64,000 nt of DNA from Streptomyces sp. XY006. Its GTDB lineage: Bacteria > Actinomycetota > Actinomycetes > Streptomycetales > Streptomycetaceae. Shown piece after piece: positions 47,788-56,563 of this stretch. Position 1 is the first letter of the stretch. Each line of letters begins with the position of its first letter. The DNA is taken from NCBI RefSeq assembly GCF_002237655.1, contig NZ_NOKT01000027.1:1-64000 (forward strand), written 5' to 3'. The notes beneath the pieces are model-generated. The model searched no databases. It saw nothing but the letters and a program-made list of their open reading frames with translations, and was not told where the DNA came from. A program made the position numbers and the translations under genes.

Positions 47788-48885
47788 ATGAGCGATCACG
47801 CGGTGCTGCACGTGAAGGGACGGGTGCTCGTCGGGCCCGAGGACGTCCGGGACGAACTGTGGGTCGTCGACGGCCGCGTCTGCTACGACCGCCCCGCCGG
47901 CGCCCGCGACGTCCGCACGGTGGAGGGCTGGGCCCTGCCCGGCCTCGTCGACGCGCACTGCCACGTCGGACTCGACCGGCACGGCGCGGTCCCGCGGGAC
48001 GTCGCGGAGCGGCAGGCACTGACCGACCGGGACGCGGGCACCCTGCTGATCCGCGACGCCGGCTCGCCCTCGGACACCCGCTGGGTCGACGACCGCGAGG
48101 ACCTGCCCAAGATCATCCGCGCCGGGCGGCACATCGCGCGCACCCGCCGCTACATCCGCAACTACGCCTGGGAGATCGAACCGGACGACCTGGTCGCCTA
48201 CGTCGCCCAGGAGGCCCGGCGCGGCGACGGCTGGGTCAAGCTGGTCGGCGACTGGATCGACCGCGACCTGGGCGACCTGTCGGCCTGCTGGCCGCGCGGC
48301 GCGGTCGAGGCGGCGATCGCGGAGGCGCACCGCCTGGGCGCCCGCGTCACCGCGCACTGCTTCGCGGAGAGCTCCCTGCGCGACCTCGTCGAGGCGGGCA
48401 TCGACTGCATCGAGCACGCGACCGGCCTGACCGACGACCTCGTCCCGCTGTTCGCCGAGCGGGGCGTGGCCATCGTGCCGACCCTCGTCAACATCGCCAC
48501 CTTCCCGCAGCTCGCCGACGGCGGCGAGGACAAGTTCCCGCGCTGGTCCGCCCATATGCGCCGGCTCCACGCCCGCCGTTACGACACGGTCCGGGGCGCC
48601 TACGACGCCGGCATCCCCGTCTTCGTCGGCACCGACGCCGGCGGCGGACTCGCCCACGGCCTGGCGGCGGCCGAGGTCGCCGAACTGGTCACCGCGGGCA
48701 TCCCGCCCGTCGAGGCCCTGGCGGCCGGCACCTGGAAGGCCCGCGCCTGGCTCGGCCGGCCCGGCCTGGACGAGGGCGCCCCGGCCGACCTCGTCGTCTA
48801 CGACGAGGACCCGCGCGCGGACGTGCGCGTGCTGGCGGCACCGCGCCGGGTGGTGCTCAACGGGCGTGTGGTGGGCGGGGCGTGA
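47788..48885 (+). CDS. Metal-dependent amidohydrolase
   Basis: The 365-aa protein has the amidohydrolase TIM-barrel residues: His57 and His59 (DAHCHVG), a lysine or equivalent in GWVKLVGDW, histidines in TAHCFAE and IEHATGL, and the catalytic Asp in FVGTDAGGG. A C-terminal beta-sandwich (DLVVYDEDP) is typical of imidazolonepropionase/prolidase-like members. The substrate (cyclic amide or dipeptide-like) is unknown. The start at ATG 47788 gives a natural N-terminus (MSDHAVLHVKGRVLVGPE). It is divergent from the aminotransferase gene. Confidence 0.9.
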   Translation: MSDHAVLHVKGRVLVGPEDVRDELWVVDGRVCYDRPAGARDVRTVEGWALPGLVDAHCHVGLDRHGAVPRDVAERQALTDRDAGTLLIRDAGSPSDTRWVDDREDLPKIIRAGRHIARTRRYIRNYAWEIEPDDLVAYVAQEARRGDGWVKLVGDWIDRDLGDLSACWPRGAVEAAIAEAHRLGARVTAHCFAESSLRDLVEAGIDCIEHATGLTDDLVPLFAERGVAIVPTLVNIATFPQLADGGEDKFPRWSAHMRRLHARRYDTVRGAYDAGIPVFVGTDAGGGLAHGLAAAEVAELVTAGIPPVEALAAGTWKARAWLGRPGLDEGAPADLVVYDEDPRADVRVLAAPRRVVLNGRVVGGA

Positions 48886-49036
48886 GGGTGACGGCGGGAA
48901 CGTCTGTGCCGCGGGATTCGAATACAGCGCCGATATCGCCCCGTTGGGGTGAAGCGGCGTCGGATCGCTGACGGGGGGCGCGCGGCGGGGTGATTCTTTC
49001 CGGGTCCCGAGCCTGTCTCTTCTGGGAGTCCCCACC

Positions 49037-49930
49037 GTGAACAGCACTTCCTTCCGCATGCCCGCACGCCGTCTGGCGGCCGTCGCCACGGCCACGGCCC
49101 TCGCCGCCGGGCCCGCGGTCCTGGCCGGCGCGAGCCCGGCGCACGCCACCGGCGACCACGGACGTGCGAGCGCCGTCGTCCTGCGCACCGGCCTCGACGT
49201 CTCGCTGCTGAACAAGTCGGTCCAGGTCCCGCTCGCCGTCTCCCTCAACGAGGTCGAGGCCCCCAGGAGCGCCGAGAAGACCACGCTGACGGCCCGGCTG
49301 GACGCGGTGGACGGCGGCCGGCCCTTCAGCGTGCTGCGCGCGGAGGTGGCCCGGGCGACGGCCACCACGACCGCCACGAAGGCCGAGGGGAACACCACCC
49401 TCGCCCAGGCCCGGCTGCACGTCCCGGGCCTGCCGCTGCTGTCCCTGGTCGAGATCGCGCAGGTCACCTCCACGGCCACGTGCGAGGTGGGCAGGAAGCC
49501 GGTCGCCACCACCGAGCTGCCCGGCTCGGTCACGGTGCTCGGCAAGCGCGTGAAGCTGACCGCCGGCGGCCCGACCGACGTCACGGTGCCCGGCGTCGGC
49601 GAGGTGCGTCTGGAGCTGTCGAACACCCGGACGACGGCCCGCTCGGCCGCCGCCACGGCCCTCGAACTCAAGGTCTCCGTCAACCCGCTGAAGCTGAACG
49701 TCGCCGAGGTCGACGGCACGCTCACGCTGGCCGAGGCGACCTGCAAGACCCCCAGCCCCGCGGCCGAGGCCTCCGCCCCGCCCGCCGGCACCCGGCCCCA
49801 GGGCGCACCCGCCGAGGCGAACCTGGCGGAGACGGGCGGCAGTTCGGCGACGCCCTACCTCGTGGGCGGCGCGGTGGCCCTGCTGGCCGGGGGCGGGGGA
49901 GCGGTGTTCCTGGCCCGGCGGCGCGGCTGA
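49037..49930 (+). CDS. LAETG-anchored surface protein (SCO1860-like)
   Basis: The 297-aa protein starts at GTG 49037 behind GGGAGTC. It has a signal peptide of about 37 residues (ASPAHA-T), a beta-rich Thr/Val-rich body with one cysteine pair (TCEVG, TCKTP) and a Pro-rich linker. A C-terminal sorting signal follows: LAETG at 263-267, a hydrophobic span (about 271-292) and a positive tail RRRG. LAXTG is the substrate motif of class E sortases, so the protein should be covalently linked to peptidoglycan. I recall the same gene next to ect and cob genes in S. coelicolor (SCO1860). Function is unknown. Confidence 0.9.
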   Translation: MNSTSFRMPARRLAAVATATALAAGPAVLAGASPAHATGDHGRASAVVLRTGLDVSLLNKSVQVPLAVSLNEVEAPRSAEKTTLTARLDAVDGGRPFSVLRAEVARATATTTATKAEGNTTLAQARLHVPGLPLLSLVEIAQVTSTATCEVGRKPVATTELPGSVTVLGKRVKLTAGGPTDVTVPGVGEVRLELSNTRTTARSAAATALELKVSVNPLKLNVAEVDGTLTLAEATCKTPSPAAEASAPPAGTRPQGAPAEANLAETGGSSATPYLVGGAVALLAGGGGAVFLARRRG

Positions 49931-50186
49931 CGCGCGGGGGCCGACGGTACCGGCGCCGCCGCACGAGAGGTCGCGGTGGCGCGGATCGCGTCGGGCCCCA
50001 CGCGAACGGACGCGCCGCGCCCCGCTCCCGGGCGGAGGTGATGCCGCCGTGCTCCGTGACAGCGGGACGCCGCGCCGGGCGGGGAAGTGGGCGATCTGCC
50101 GGACGCCGTCCCGGTCCGGGCGCTCGCCCTCGTGCCCCTCGCGCTGTTCCCGGCCCGGAGGCGTGCGCGACGCCCCGGGCCGGGCG

Positions 50187-51242
50187 TCAGTGGTCCAGCG
50201 CCTTCTCCAGCGCGCGCAGGAACCCGTCCACGGTCGCCCGGTCCCGTACCGCGAGGCGCAGCCACTCCTCGTCCAGGCCGGGGAACGTGTCCCCGCGGCG
50301 CACGGCGTAGCCGAGGTCGCGCAGGCGGTGGCGTACGGTCGCCGCCCGCTCCAGGCGGATCAGCAGGAACGGGCCCTGCGCGGGCTCGACCACCCGCAGC
50401 CCCGCCGGGGCGAAGCGGGCGAGGCCCGCCAGGAGGTGGGCCCGGTCCGCGGCGATGCGGTGCGCGGCGTGCGCCGCCTCGGCCACCGCCCGCGGCCCCA
50501 CGCACGCCTCGGCCGCCGCCAGCGCCGGCGTCGACACCGGCCACAGCGGCTGCGCCCGCTCCAGGTCCGCCACGGTCTCCGGCGCCGCCAGCACGTACCC
50601 GATCCGCAGCCCGGCCAGCCCCCAGGTCTTGGTCAGGCTGCGCAGCACCACCAGACCGGGCACGTCGGTCCGCCCGGCCAGGGACTCCCGCTCACCCGGC
50701 ACGGCGTCCATGAACGCCTCGTCGACCACCAGCACCCGCCCGGGCCGGGCGAGCGAGGCGACGGCCTCCGCCGGGTGCAGCACCGACGTGGGGTTGGTGG
50801 GGTTGCCGATCACCACGAGGTCCGCGTCCTCGGGGACGGCCGCCGGGCCGAGCCGGAAGCCGTCCTCCTCCCGCAGCAGCACCCGCCCGACCGAGTGCCC
50901 CGCGTCCCGCAGCGCCGCCTCCGGCTCCGTGAACTGCGGATGCACCACGACCGGCCGCCGCACCTTCAGCGCCCGGGCCAGCAGCACGAACGCCTCCGCC
51001 GCGCCCGCCGTCAGCAGCACCCGCTCCACCGGCAGCCCGTGCCGTGCCGCCACCGCCGCGCGTGCCGCCCGGCCGTCCGGGTAGGCGGCGAGGCCGCCCA
51101 GCGACGCGGCGATGTGCTCCCGCAGCCACGCCGGAGGCGTGTCCGCGCGGACGTTCACGGCCAGGTCGACGAGCGAGCCGCCGTCGTCCCGGACCTCCGC
51201 GTCCCCGTGGTGGCGCAGGTCGTGCCCGCTGTCAGTGCGCAT
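50187..51242 (-). CDS. cobC: Threonine-phosphate decarboxylase / CobC-type PLP enzyme
   Basis: The protein is 351 aa from ATG 51242; the next ATG at 51257 is also possible. It has the fold-type I aspartate aminotransferase layout, with the cofactor region VVIGNPTNPTSVL, VVDEAFMDAVPGE and PLP lysine Lys205 (RSLTKTWGLAGLRIGY). In cobalamin clusters this family makes aminopropanol phosphate for the nucleotide loop from threonine phosphate. It is the last gene of the minus-strand cob operon and overlaps the cbiX stop by 11 bp. Confidence 0.85.
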   Translation of the reverse strand: MRTDSGHDLRHHGDAEVRDDGGSLVDLAVNVRADTPPAWLREHIAASLGGLAAYPDGRAARAAVAARHGLPVERVLLTAGAAEAFVLLARALKVRRPVVVHPQFTEPEAALRDAGHSVGRVLLREEDGFRLGPAAVPEDADLVVIGNPTNPTSVLHPAEAVASLARPGRVLVVDEAFMDAVPGERESLAGRTDVPGLVVLRSLTKTWGLAGLRIGYVLAAPETVADLERAQPLWPVSTPALAAAEACVGPRAVAEAAHAAHRIAADRAHLLAGLARFAPAGLRVVEPAQGPFLLIRLERAATVRHRLRDLGYAVRRGDTFPGLDEEWLRLAVRDRATVDGFLRALEKALDH

Positions 51243-52170
51243 GCGAGTGCGCGCCATGGTGATGCCCGTGCCCGTGGCCATGACCGTGGTGATGGTCGTC
51301 GTCGTCCGGGTGGAAGTGCGGCTGCTGAGGCATCCCCACCTTGTCCTCGAAGCCCGGCAGCGCGATGCGGTACACGCACGAGTCGCAGTTCATCCGCAGA
51401 TCGCCCTTGACGGCCTCCTCGTACCGCTCCCACACCAGGTCCAGCAGCTCCGGCTCGGGACCGATGACGTCGGCCGAGCGCACCTCGACCTCCGGGTGCG
51501 CGGCGGCCCAGCCCTCCGTCTGCTGCCGCACCCGGTCCGGAAGGATGCCCGTGAACAGGAAGTAGGGCAGCACCACGATCCGGCGCGCGCCCAGCCGCAC
51601 GCACCGGTCGAGCCCGTTCGGCACGTCCGGCGCCGCCAGCGACACGAACGCCGTCTCGACGCCCGCGTAGCCGCGCCCCTCCCACAGCAGCCGCGCCGCC
51701 TTGTGCACCTCGGCGTTGGCGTCCGGGTCCGTCGACCCGCGCCCCACCAGCAGCACCGTCACGTCGGACCGGTCCCCGGGCGCGCGCCCCGGGCCGGCGC
51801 CCAGCGCCTCCTCCAGCCGCCGCTCCAGCACGTTCAGCAGCGCCGGGTGCGGGCCGAGGGGACGCCCGTAGGTGTATGAGATGCCGGGGTGCCGTTCCTT
51901 CTCGCGGGCCAGCGCGGCCGGGATGTCGCCCTTGGCGTGCCCGGCCGACACCAGCATCAGCGGCACGGCGGCGAACCGCCGCACCCCCCGCTCCACGAGT
52001 TCGGTCACGGCCTCGCCCAGTGGCGGCGGGGACAGCTCGATGAAGCCGCCCGCGACGGGCAGTTCGGGGTGGCGGGCCCCCAGCTCCCGTACGAAGTCGC
52101 GGAACGCCTCGGCTCCGGCGTCGTCCCGGGTGCCGTGGCCGGCGATGAGCAGGGCGGGCGGGGTGGTCAC
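51232..52170 (-). CDS. cbiX: Sirohydrochlorin cobalt chelatase with metal-binding tail
   Basis: The 312-aa protein has two CbiX/SirB-type half-domains. The active-site histidine lies in LIAGHGTRDD (about 8-17), and VSAGHAKGD and VLLVGRGSTD follow. Its C-terminus carries an M-x-C-x-x-C motif (RMNCDSC) and then a run rich in His and Asp (HFHPDDDD... and repeated HGH). B. megaterium CbiX has the same two features, where the Cys motif binds an Fe-S cluster and the His run binds metal. GTG 52170 overlaps the cobH stop (GTGA). Confidence 0.93.
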   Translation of the reverse strand: MTTPPALLIAGHGTRDDAGAEAFRDFVRELGARHPELPVAGGFIELSPPPLGEAVTELVERGVRRFAAVPLMLVSAGHAKGDIPAALAREKERHPGISYTYGRPLGPHPALLNVLERRLEEALGAGPGRAPGDRSDVTVLLVGRGSTDPDANAEVHKAARLLWEGRGYAGVETAFVSLAAPDVPNGLDRCVRLGARRIVVLPYFLFTGILPDRVRQQTEGWAAAHPEVEVRSADVIGPEPELLDLVWERYEEAVKGDLRMNCDSCVYRIALPGFEDKVGMPQQPHFHPDDDDHHHGHGHGHGHHHGAHSHAH

Positions 52171-52754
52171 AGTTTCTCCTCGGCGGAAGTGGGGTGGTAC
52201 AGCAGGGCGTTGAGCGCGGCGGCGGCAACCGCCGAGCCGCCCTTCTCGGACACGTTGCTCACGGCGGGCAGCCCGCTCTCGCGCAGCGCGGCCTTCGATT
52301 CGACGGCGCCGACGAACCCGACGGGCAGGCCGATGACGAGCGCCGGGTCGGCGTCCAGGGTCAGCAGTTCCTCCAGTGCGGTCGGGGCGTTGCCGATCAC
52401 CCACAGGGCGCCCGGGCCGACCTGCTCGTAGGCGAGCCGGATCGCGTGCGCGGACCGGGTCAGCCCCGGGCCGGCCTCGGCGTCCCGCAGCCGGCAGACG
52501 GTCTCGCGGCGGGTGATGCCCGCCCCGACCATCTCCACGTCCACGACGACGGGCGCCCCGGCGTGCAGCGCGGCGTGCGCCTGCACCAGGTCGGCTTCGG
52601 CCATGACGAGGTCGGTGGCGTAGTCGAGGTCGGCGGCGGAGTGGATGACCCGCTCCACGACCGCCCGGGTCAGCGGCGGGAAGTGCGAGGTGTCCAGCCG
52701 GGCGCGCAGCCGCCGGTAGGACTCCACCTCGATGGGATGCACCACGCGGTTCAC
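52167..52754 (-). CDS. cobH: Precorrin-8X methylmutase
   Basis: The 195-aa protein has the CobH/CbiC pattern: HPIEVESYRRLRARL at the start, the catalytic His38 (VIHSAADLD) and GNAPTALEELL and GFVGAVESK later. It moves a methyl group from C11 to C12 of the corrin ring. GTG 52754 overlaps the upstream stop and its own stop overlaps cbiX, so it is tightly coupled. Confidence 0.95.
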   Translation of the reverse strand: MNRVVHPIEVESYRRLRARLDTSHFPPLTRAVVERVIHSAADLDYATDLVMAEADLVQAHAALHAGAPVVVDVEMVGAGITRRETVCRLRDAEAGPGLTRSAHAIRLAYEQVGPGALWVIGNAPTALEELLTLDADPALVIGLPVGFVGAVESKAALRESGLPAVSNVSEKGGSAVAAAALNALLYHPTSAEEKL

Positions 52755-54451
52755 TCGGCGCCCTCCTGTGCTGTCTGCCAGCGGTAGCCGCGCGGCGTCA
52801 CCATGCGCCCCGCGATGTCCCGGGTCGCCGTGTTGCCCACGGTCACGACCGTCATCATGTCGACCGTCGCCGGGTCGAGCGCGCCCAGCGTGGTGAGCCG
52901 GCTGGACTCGTCCGGCCGCGAGGCGTTCCGTACGACACCGACCGGCGTCCCGGGCGCGCGGTGCTCGGCGAGGATCGCCAGGGCCTTCGGGAGCTGCCAG
53001 TCGCGGCCGCGTGAACGGGGGTTGTAGAAGGTGACCACGATGTCCGCCTCGGCCGCCGCCCGCACCCGGCGCTCGATGACCTCCCACGGCGTGTGCAGGT
53101 CGGACAGGCTGATCGACACATGGTCGTGGCCGAGCGGAGCGCCGAGGATCGCGGCCGCCGCCAGGGCCGCCGTCACGCCGGGCACGCCGATCACGTCGAT
53201 GTCGTCGGAGGCCTCGGCGAGCGCGGGGGAGGCCATGGCGTACACGCCCGCGTCCCCGCTGCCGATCAGCGCGACGGCCTGCCCCTTGCGGGCCTCCGCG
53301 ACGGCCGTGCGGGCCCGTTCCTCCTCGGCCCCGAGCCCCGACTCCAGCACGCGCGTGCCGGGCCGCAGCAGGTCCCGGATCTGGTCGACGTACTGGTCGA
53401 GCCCGACGAGCACGGCGGCGCGCCGCAGTTCTTCCCGGGCGCGCGGCGTCAGCAGGTCCCGGGCGCCGGGCCCGAGCCCCACCACCGCGAGCCGCCCGCG
53501 CCCGGGCCGCCGCACGACGGCGCAGGTCGCCATCGCCGGGGTGCCGTCGGCGCGCCGCGACTTCCGCTTCGGCACGAGCAGTTCACCGCCGCGCAGCAGC
53601 GCCGAGGCCTCCGCCACGGAGGGCGTGCCGACGGCGGCCAGGGGCGCGTCGGACGGGTTGGGCACCTCGACCCCGGACAGCTCCCCGGCCGGGTACGTCA
53701 CGAGCGGCACCCCGAGCCGCCGGGCGGCCTCGACGACGCCGGGCTCCTCGGCCTTGGCGTCGACGGTGGTGAGTTCGGCCAGGCTGCGCGCCGACAGGCC
53801 CGCCTCGCGCAGCGCCGACCCGACCAGCTCCAGCACCTCCTCGGCTGGCACGCCCGAGGAGGCGCCCACGCCGACGACGAGGGACGGTGGCCGGAGCACC
53901 ACTTCGCGCTCCGCCACCTCGACGAGCCGGTCGGTCACCCGGATCGTGTACGCCCCCGCGGCCGCCACGGGCAGCGGCGGCAGCGGCCAGGCCACCTCGG
54001 CCCGCAGCGCCACCGGCTCACCGTCGAGCAGGGCCCGCGAGACCCCGGCGACATCGCCCTCCACCGGGAGGCCGAGCGTGTCCAGGCCGGGCAGGTCCAC
54101 GGCGTCCGTCGCCGTGGTCACCACGGGCTCGGCGCCCAGCACCTCACCGACCTCGCGGGCGAGGGCGTTGGCGCCGCCGCCGTGCCCGCCGGCCAGCGAC
54201 ACGGCGTACCGCCCGGCCTCGTCGACGCACACCACACCCGGGTCGCTCGCCTTGTCCGCCAGCAGCGGGGCGACGATCCGCACGACCGCGCCGGTCGCGA
54301 GGAAGCACACGAGCTGCTCGCACTCCGCGAACGCCCGCCGGACGGCGTCCGCCACGGGCCCGTCGTACAGGCGGGTGCGGTCCGGCCACGCCGCGGCCAG
54401 CCGGTCGCGCGCCGCCGCCCCCGCCGCGGTGGCGGAAATGAGGCCGATCAC
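52751..54451 (-). CDS. cobJ: CbiG-CobJ fusion: cobalt-precorrin-5A hydrolase domain + precorrin-3B C17-methyltransferase
   Basis: The 566-aa protein has two parts. Residues about 1-310 are CbiG-like (LVCFLATGAVVRIVAPLLADK, LAGGHGGGANALA, VVGVGASSGVPAEEV). Residues about 320-560 are a CobJ/CbiH SAM-methyltransferase (LAVVGLGPGARDLLTPRA, LIGSGDAGVYAMASP, SDLHTPWEVIERRV, TFYNPRSRGRDWQ). Such fusions occur in several actinobacteria. It performs ring contraction and C17 methylation. The ATG overlaps the cobL stop by 4 bp. Confidence 0.93.
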   Translation of the reverse strand: MIGLISATAAGAAARDRLAAAWPDRTRLYDGPVADAVRRAFAECEQLVCFLATGAVVRIVAPLLADKASDPGVVCVDEAGRYAVSLAGGHGGGANALAREVGEVLGAEPVVTTATDAVDLPGLDTLGLPVEGDVAGVSRALLDGEPVALRAEVAWPLPPLPVAAAGAYTIRVTDRLVEVAEREVVLRPPSLVVGVGASSGVPAEEVLELVGSALREAGLSARSLAELTTVDAKAEEPGVVEAARRLGVPLVTYPAGELSGVEVPNPSDAPLAAVGTPSVAEASALLRGGELLVPKRKSRRADGTPAMATCAVVRRPGRGRLAVVGLGPGARDLLTPRAREELRRAAVLVGLDQYVDQIRDLLRPGTRVLESGLGAEEERARTAVAEARKGQAVALIGSGDAGVYAMASPALAEASDDIDVIGVPGVTAALAAAAILGAPLGHDHVSISLSDLHTPWEVIERRVRAAAEADIVVTFYNPRSRGRDWQLPKALAILAEHRAPGTPVGVVRNASRPDESSRLTTLGALDPATVDMMTVVTVGNTATRDIAGRMVTPRGYRWQTAQEGAE

Positions 54452-55695
54452 TGGGCAACTCCCTCACGATCCAGGGGCCTTCTGACGCCCCACAACAGGA
54501 AAACCGGATTGGTCGCCGCCAGCCGGGTCACATCACCCGGCAGCGGCGCGAGCCGGGACGACTGCAACAGCACACCCTCGCAGGAGAACCCGGCGTCCGT
54601 CAGGGCCGCGCGCGCGGCCGGCACCCGGTCCAGCGCGGCCATCGCGACGACCACCGCGCGCCGGGCCCGCCGGGCGCACCCGGCGACGATCGCCGGCAGT
54701 TCCCGCCCGCCGCCCCCGACGAACACGGCGTCCGGGTCGTCGGCGAGGCCGTCCAGCGCGTCCGGCGCCACGCCCCGCACCACGCGCACGTCCACACCGT
54801 GCGCGGCGGCGTTGGCACGGATGCGCTCCACCCCGTCGGGCGCCTTCTCGACGGCGACGGCCGCCGCCCCGAGCCGGGCGCACTCCACGGCCACCGAACC
54901 GGACCCCGCGCCCACGTCCCACACCAGGTCACCCGGCCGCGGACCCAGCCGGGCCAGGGCCAGCGCCCGCACCTCGAACTTGGTGATCATCGAGTCGCGG
55001 TGCGCGAACTCCGCCTCGTCCAGGGCCCAGCCGGCCGGCCGTTCCCCGGGCCCCGCGACCGTCCGCACCGGCCCGAGCGCCCGCCGCTCGTCCAGGCACA
55101 GCACCACGTTCACCGCCGTGCCCCAGTCCCGGGCGGCCGCCTCCCCGGGCGTCACCCGCTCCACGCGCTCGGCGGCGGAGCCGAGCCCGGACGCGACGAC
55201 CAGCACCCGGTCCTCGCCGGCCAGGGCGGCGCCCAGCTCGGCCGGACCGGCCCCCGGCCCGGTCAGCACGGCCGTCTTCGCCCGCGCCCGGCACACGTTG
55301 ACGGCCGTCCGCAACTCCCGTCCGTGGGCGCTCACCACCACGGCGTCGTCCCAGGGCAGCCCGATCCGCGCGAAGGCGGCGGCGACGGACGACACTCCGG
55401 GCCGCACGTCCAGCCGCTCGGGCCCGAAACGCTCGGCCAGCACGCGCACGATCCCGAAGAAGCCGGGGTCGCCGGAGGCCAGCACCACCACCGGGCGGTC
55501 CTTGCCGACGTACTCCTCGATGGTGTCGAGGGCGGGCGCGAGCGGCCCGAGCACGACCCGTTCGGCGCCGTCGGGCAGCGGTACGGCATCCAGATGCCGC
55601 CGCCCGCCGACGACCAGCTCGGCGGCGGCGAGGACATCGGCGAGGACGTCGTCGGCAGGCGCCGCCCCCGTCCCCGTGCCGACCACCGTGATCAC
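54448..55695 (-). CDS. cobL: Precorrin-6Y C5,15-methyltransferase (decarboxylating), CbiE-CbiT fusion
   Basis: The 415-aa protein starts at a GTG overlapping cobM (GTGA). Residues about 1-205 are the CbiE SAM-methyltransferase (VITVVGTGTGA, ASGDPGFFGIVRVL, VVSAHGRELR). Residues about 225-400 are CbiT (SMITKFEVRALALARLGPRPGDLVWDVGAGSGS with the SAM-binding Gly loop). It adds methyls at C5 and C15 with decarboxylation of the acetate chain. The downstream gene overlaps it by 4 bp. Confidence 0.95.
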   Translation of the reverse strand: MITVVGTGTGAAPADDVLADVLAAAELVVGGRRHLDAVPLPDGAERVVLGPLAPALDTIEEYVGKDRPVVVLASGDPGFFGIVRVLAERFGPERLDVRPGVSSVAAAFARIGLPWDDAVVVSAHGRELRTAVNVCRARAKTAVLTGPGAGPAELGAALAGEDRVLVVASGLGSAAERVERVTPGEAAARDWGTAVNVVLCLDERRALGPVRTVAGPGERPAGWALDEAEFAHRDSMITKFEVRALALARLGPRPGDLVWDVGAGSGSVAVECARLGAAAVAVEKAPDGVERIRANAAAHGVDVRVVRGVAPDALDGLADDPDAVFVGGGGRELPAIVAGCARRARRAVVVAMAALDRVPAARAALTDAGFSCEGVLLQSSRLAPLPGDVTRLAATNPVFLLWGVRRPLDREGVAQ

Positions 55696-56510
55696 GTACT
55701 CGCCCCCCGCTCGCGCAGCGCCCGGCGGGCCTCGGGGTCGGCCTTGCGGTAGCCGTGGAAGTGCCCCGGGTGGTACAGGTGCGAGCGCGTGCCGTGCGCG
55801 TCGAGGGCCGGGCCGACCAGGAACAGCGTGTGCTTCCAGAGCTTGTGCTCCTTGACCGTCTCCTCCAGCGTGCCGATCGTGCACTTCACGACCAGCTCCT
55901 CCGGCCAGGTCGCCTGGTACGCCACCACGACCGGGGTCGTCGTCGGGTAGCCGCCCTCCAGCAGCTCCCGCACCAGCTGCCCGCTGCGGGCGGCGGACAG
56001 GAAGACCGCCATGGTCGTGCCGTGCTTGGCGAACTCGCGGACCTCCTCACCGGGCGGCATGGGCGTCTTGCCGCCGCCGAGCCGGGTCAGCACGACGGAC
56101 TGCGCGACCTCCGGGATGGTCAGCTCGCGCTGCGCCAGCGCCGCCACGGCAGAGAAGGACGACACACCGGGCACGATCTCCGTCGCGATGCCGATCTCTG
56201 CGCACCGGTCCAGCTGCTCCTGCGTGCCGCCCCACAGGGCCGGGTCGCCGGAGTGGATGCGGGCCACCTTCAGACCCTCGCCACGGGCCCGCTCGTACAC
56301 GGCCACGACGTCCTCCAGGGACATGGTCGCCGAGTCGAGGATCTCCGCGTCCTCGCGCGCGTGGTCGAGGACCTCGGCCTGCACCAGGCTGGCCGCCCAG
56401 ATCACGACGTCGGCCTCGGCGATGGCGCGCGCGGCGCGGAACGTCAGCAGGTCGGCGGCGCCGGGGCCGGCACCGACGAAGGTCACTTTGCCGGCGGGGG
56501 CGTCGGCCAT
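55692..56510 (-). CDS. cobM: Precorrin-4 C11-methyltransferase
   Basis: The 272-aa tetrapyrrole methylase has VTFVGAGPGAADLLTFRA (SAM-binding start), the segment ARIHSGDPALWGGTQEQ and PGVSSFSAVAALAQRELT. It methylates C11. It starts at ATG 56510, 53 bp after the cobI stop, the only clear intergenic space in the visible cob operon, and its stop overlaps cobL. Confidence 0.95.
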   Translation of the reverse strand: MADAPAGKVTFVGAGPGAADLLTFRAARAIAEADVVIWAASLVQAEVLDHAREDAEILDSATMSLEDVVAVYERARGEGLKVARIHSGDPALWGGTQEQLDRCAEIGIATEIVPGVSSFSAVAALAQRELTIPEVAQSVVLTRLGGGKTPMPPGEEVREFAKHGTTMAVFLSAARSGQLVRELLEGGYPTTTPVVVAYQATWPEELVVKCTIGTLEETVKEHKLWKHTLFLVGPALDAHGTRSHLYHPGHFHGYRKADPEARRALRERGAST

Positions 56511-56563
56511 GGGGTGGGTCCTCTCGTACAGGGGGTGGACGGTGATGAACGGACGGGGCCGGG

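Noticed and set aside
48900..48930. tRNA-like TTCGAAT sequence
   Set aside because: No acceptor or anticodon arms can be drawn around it.
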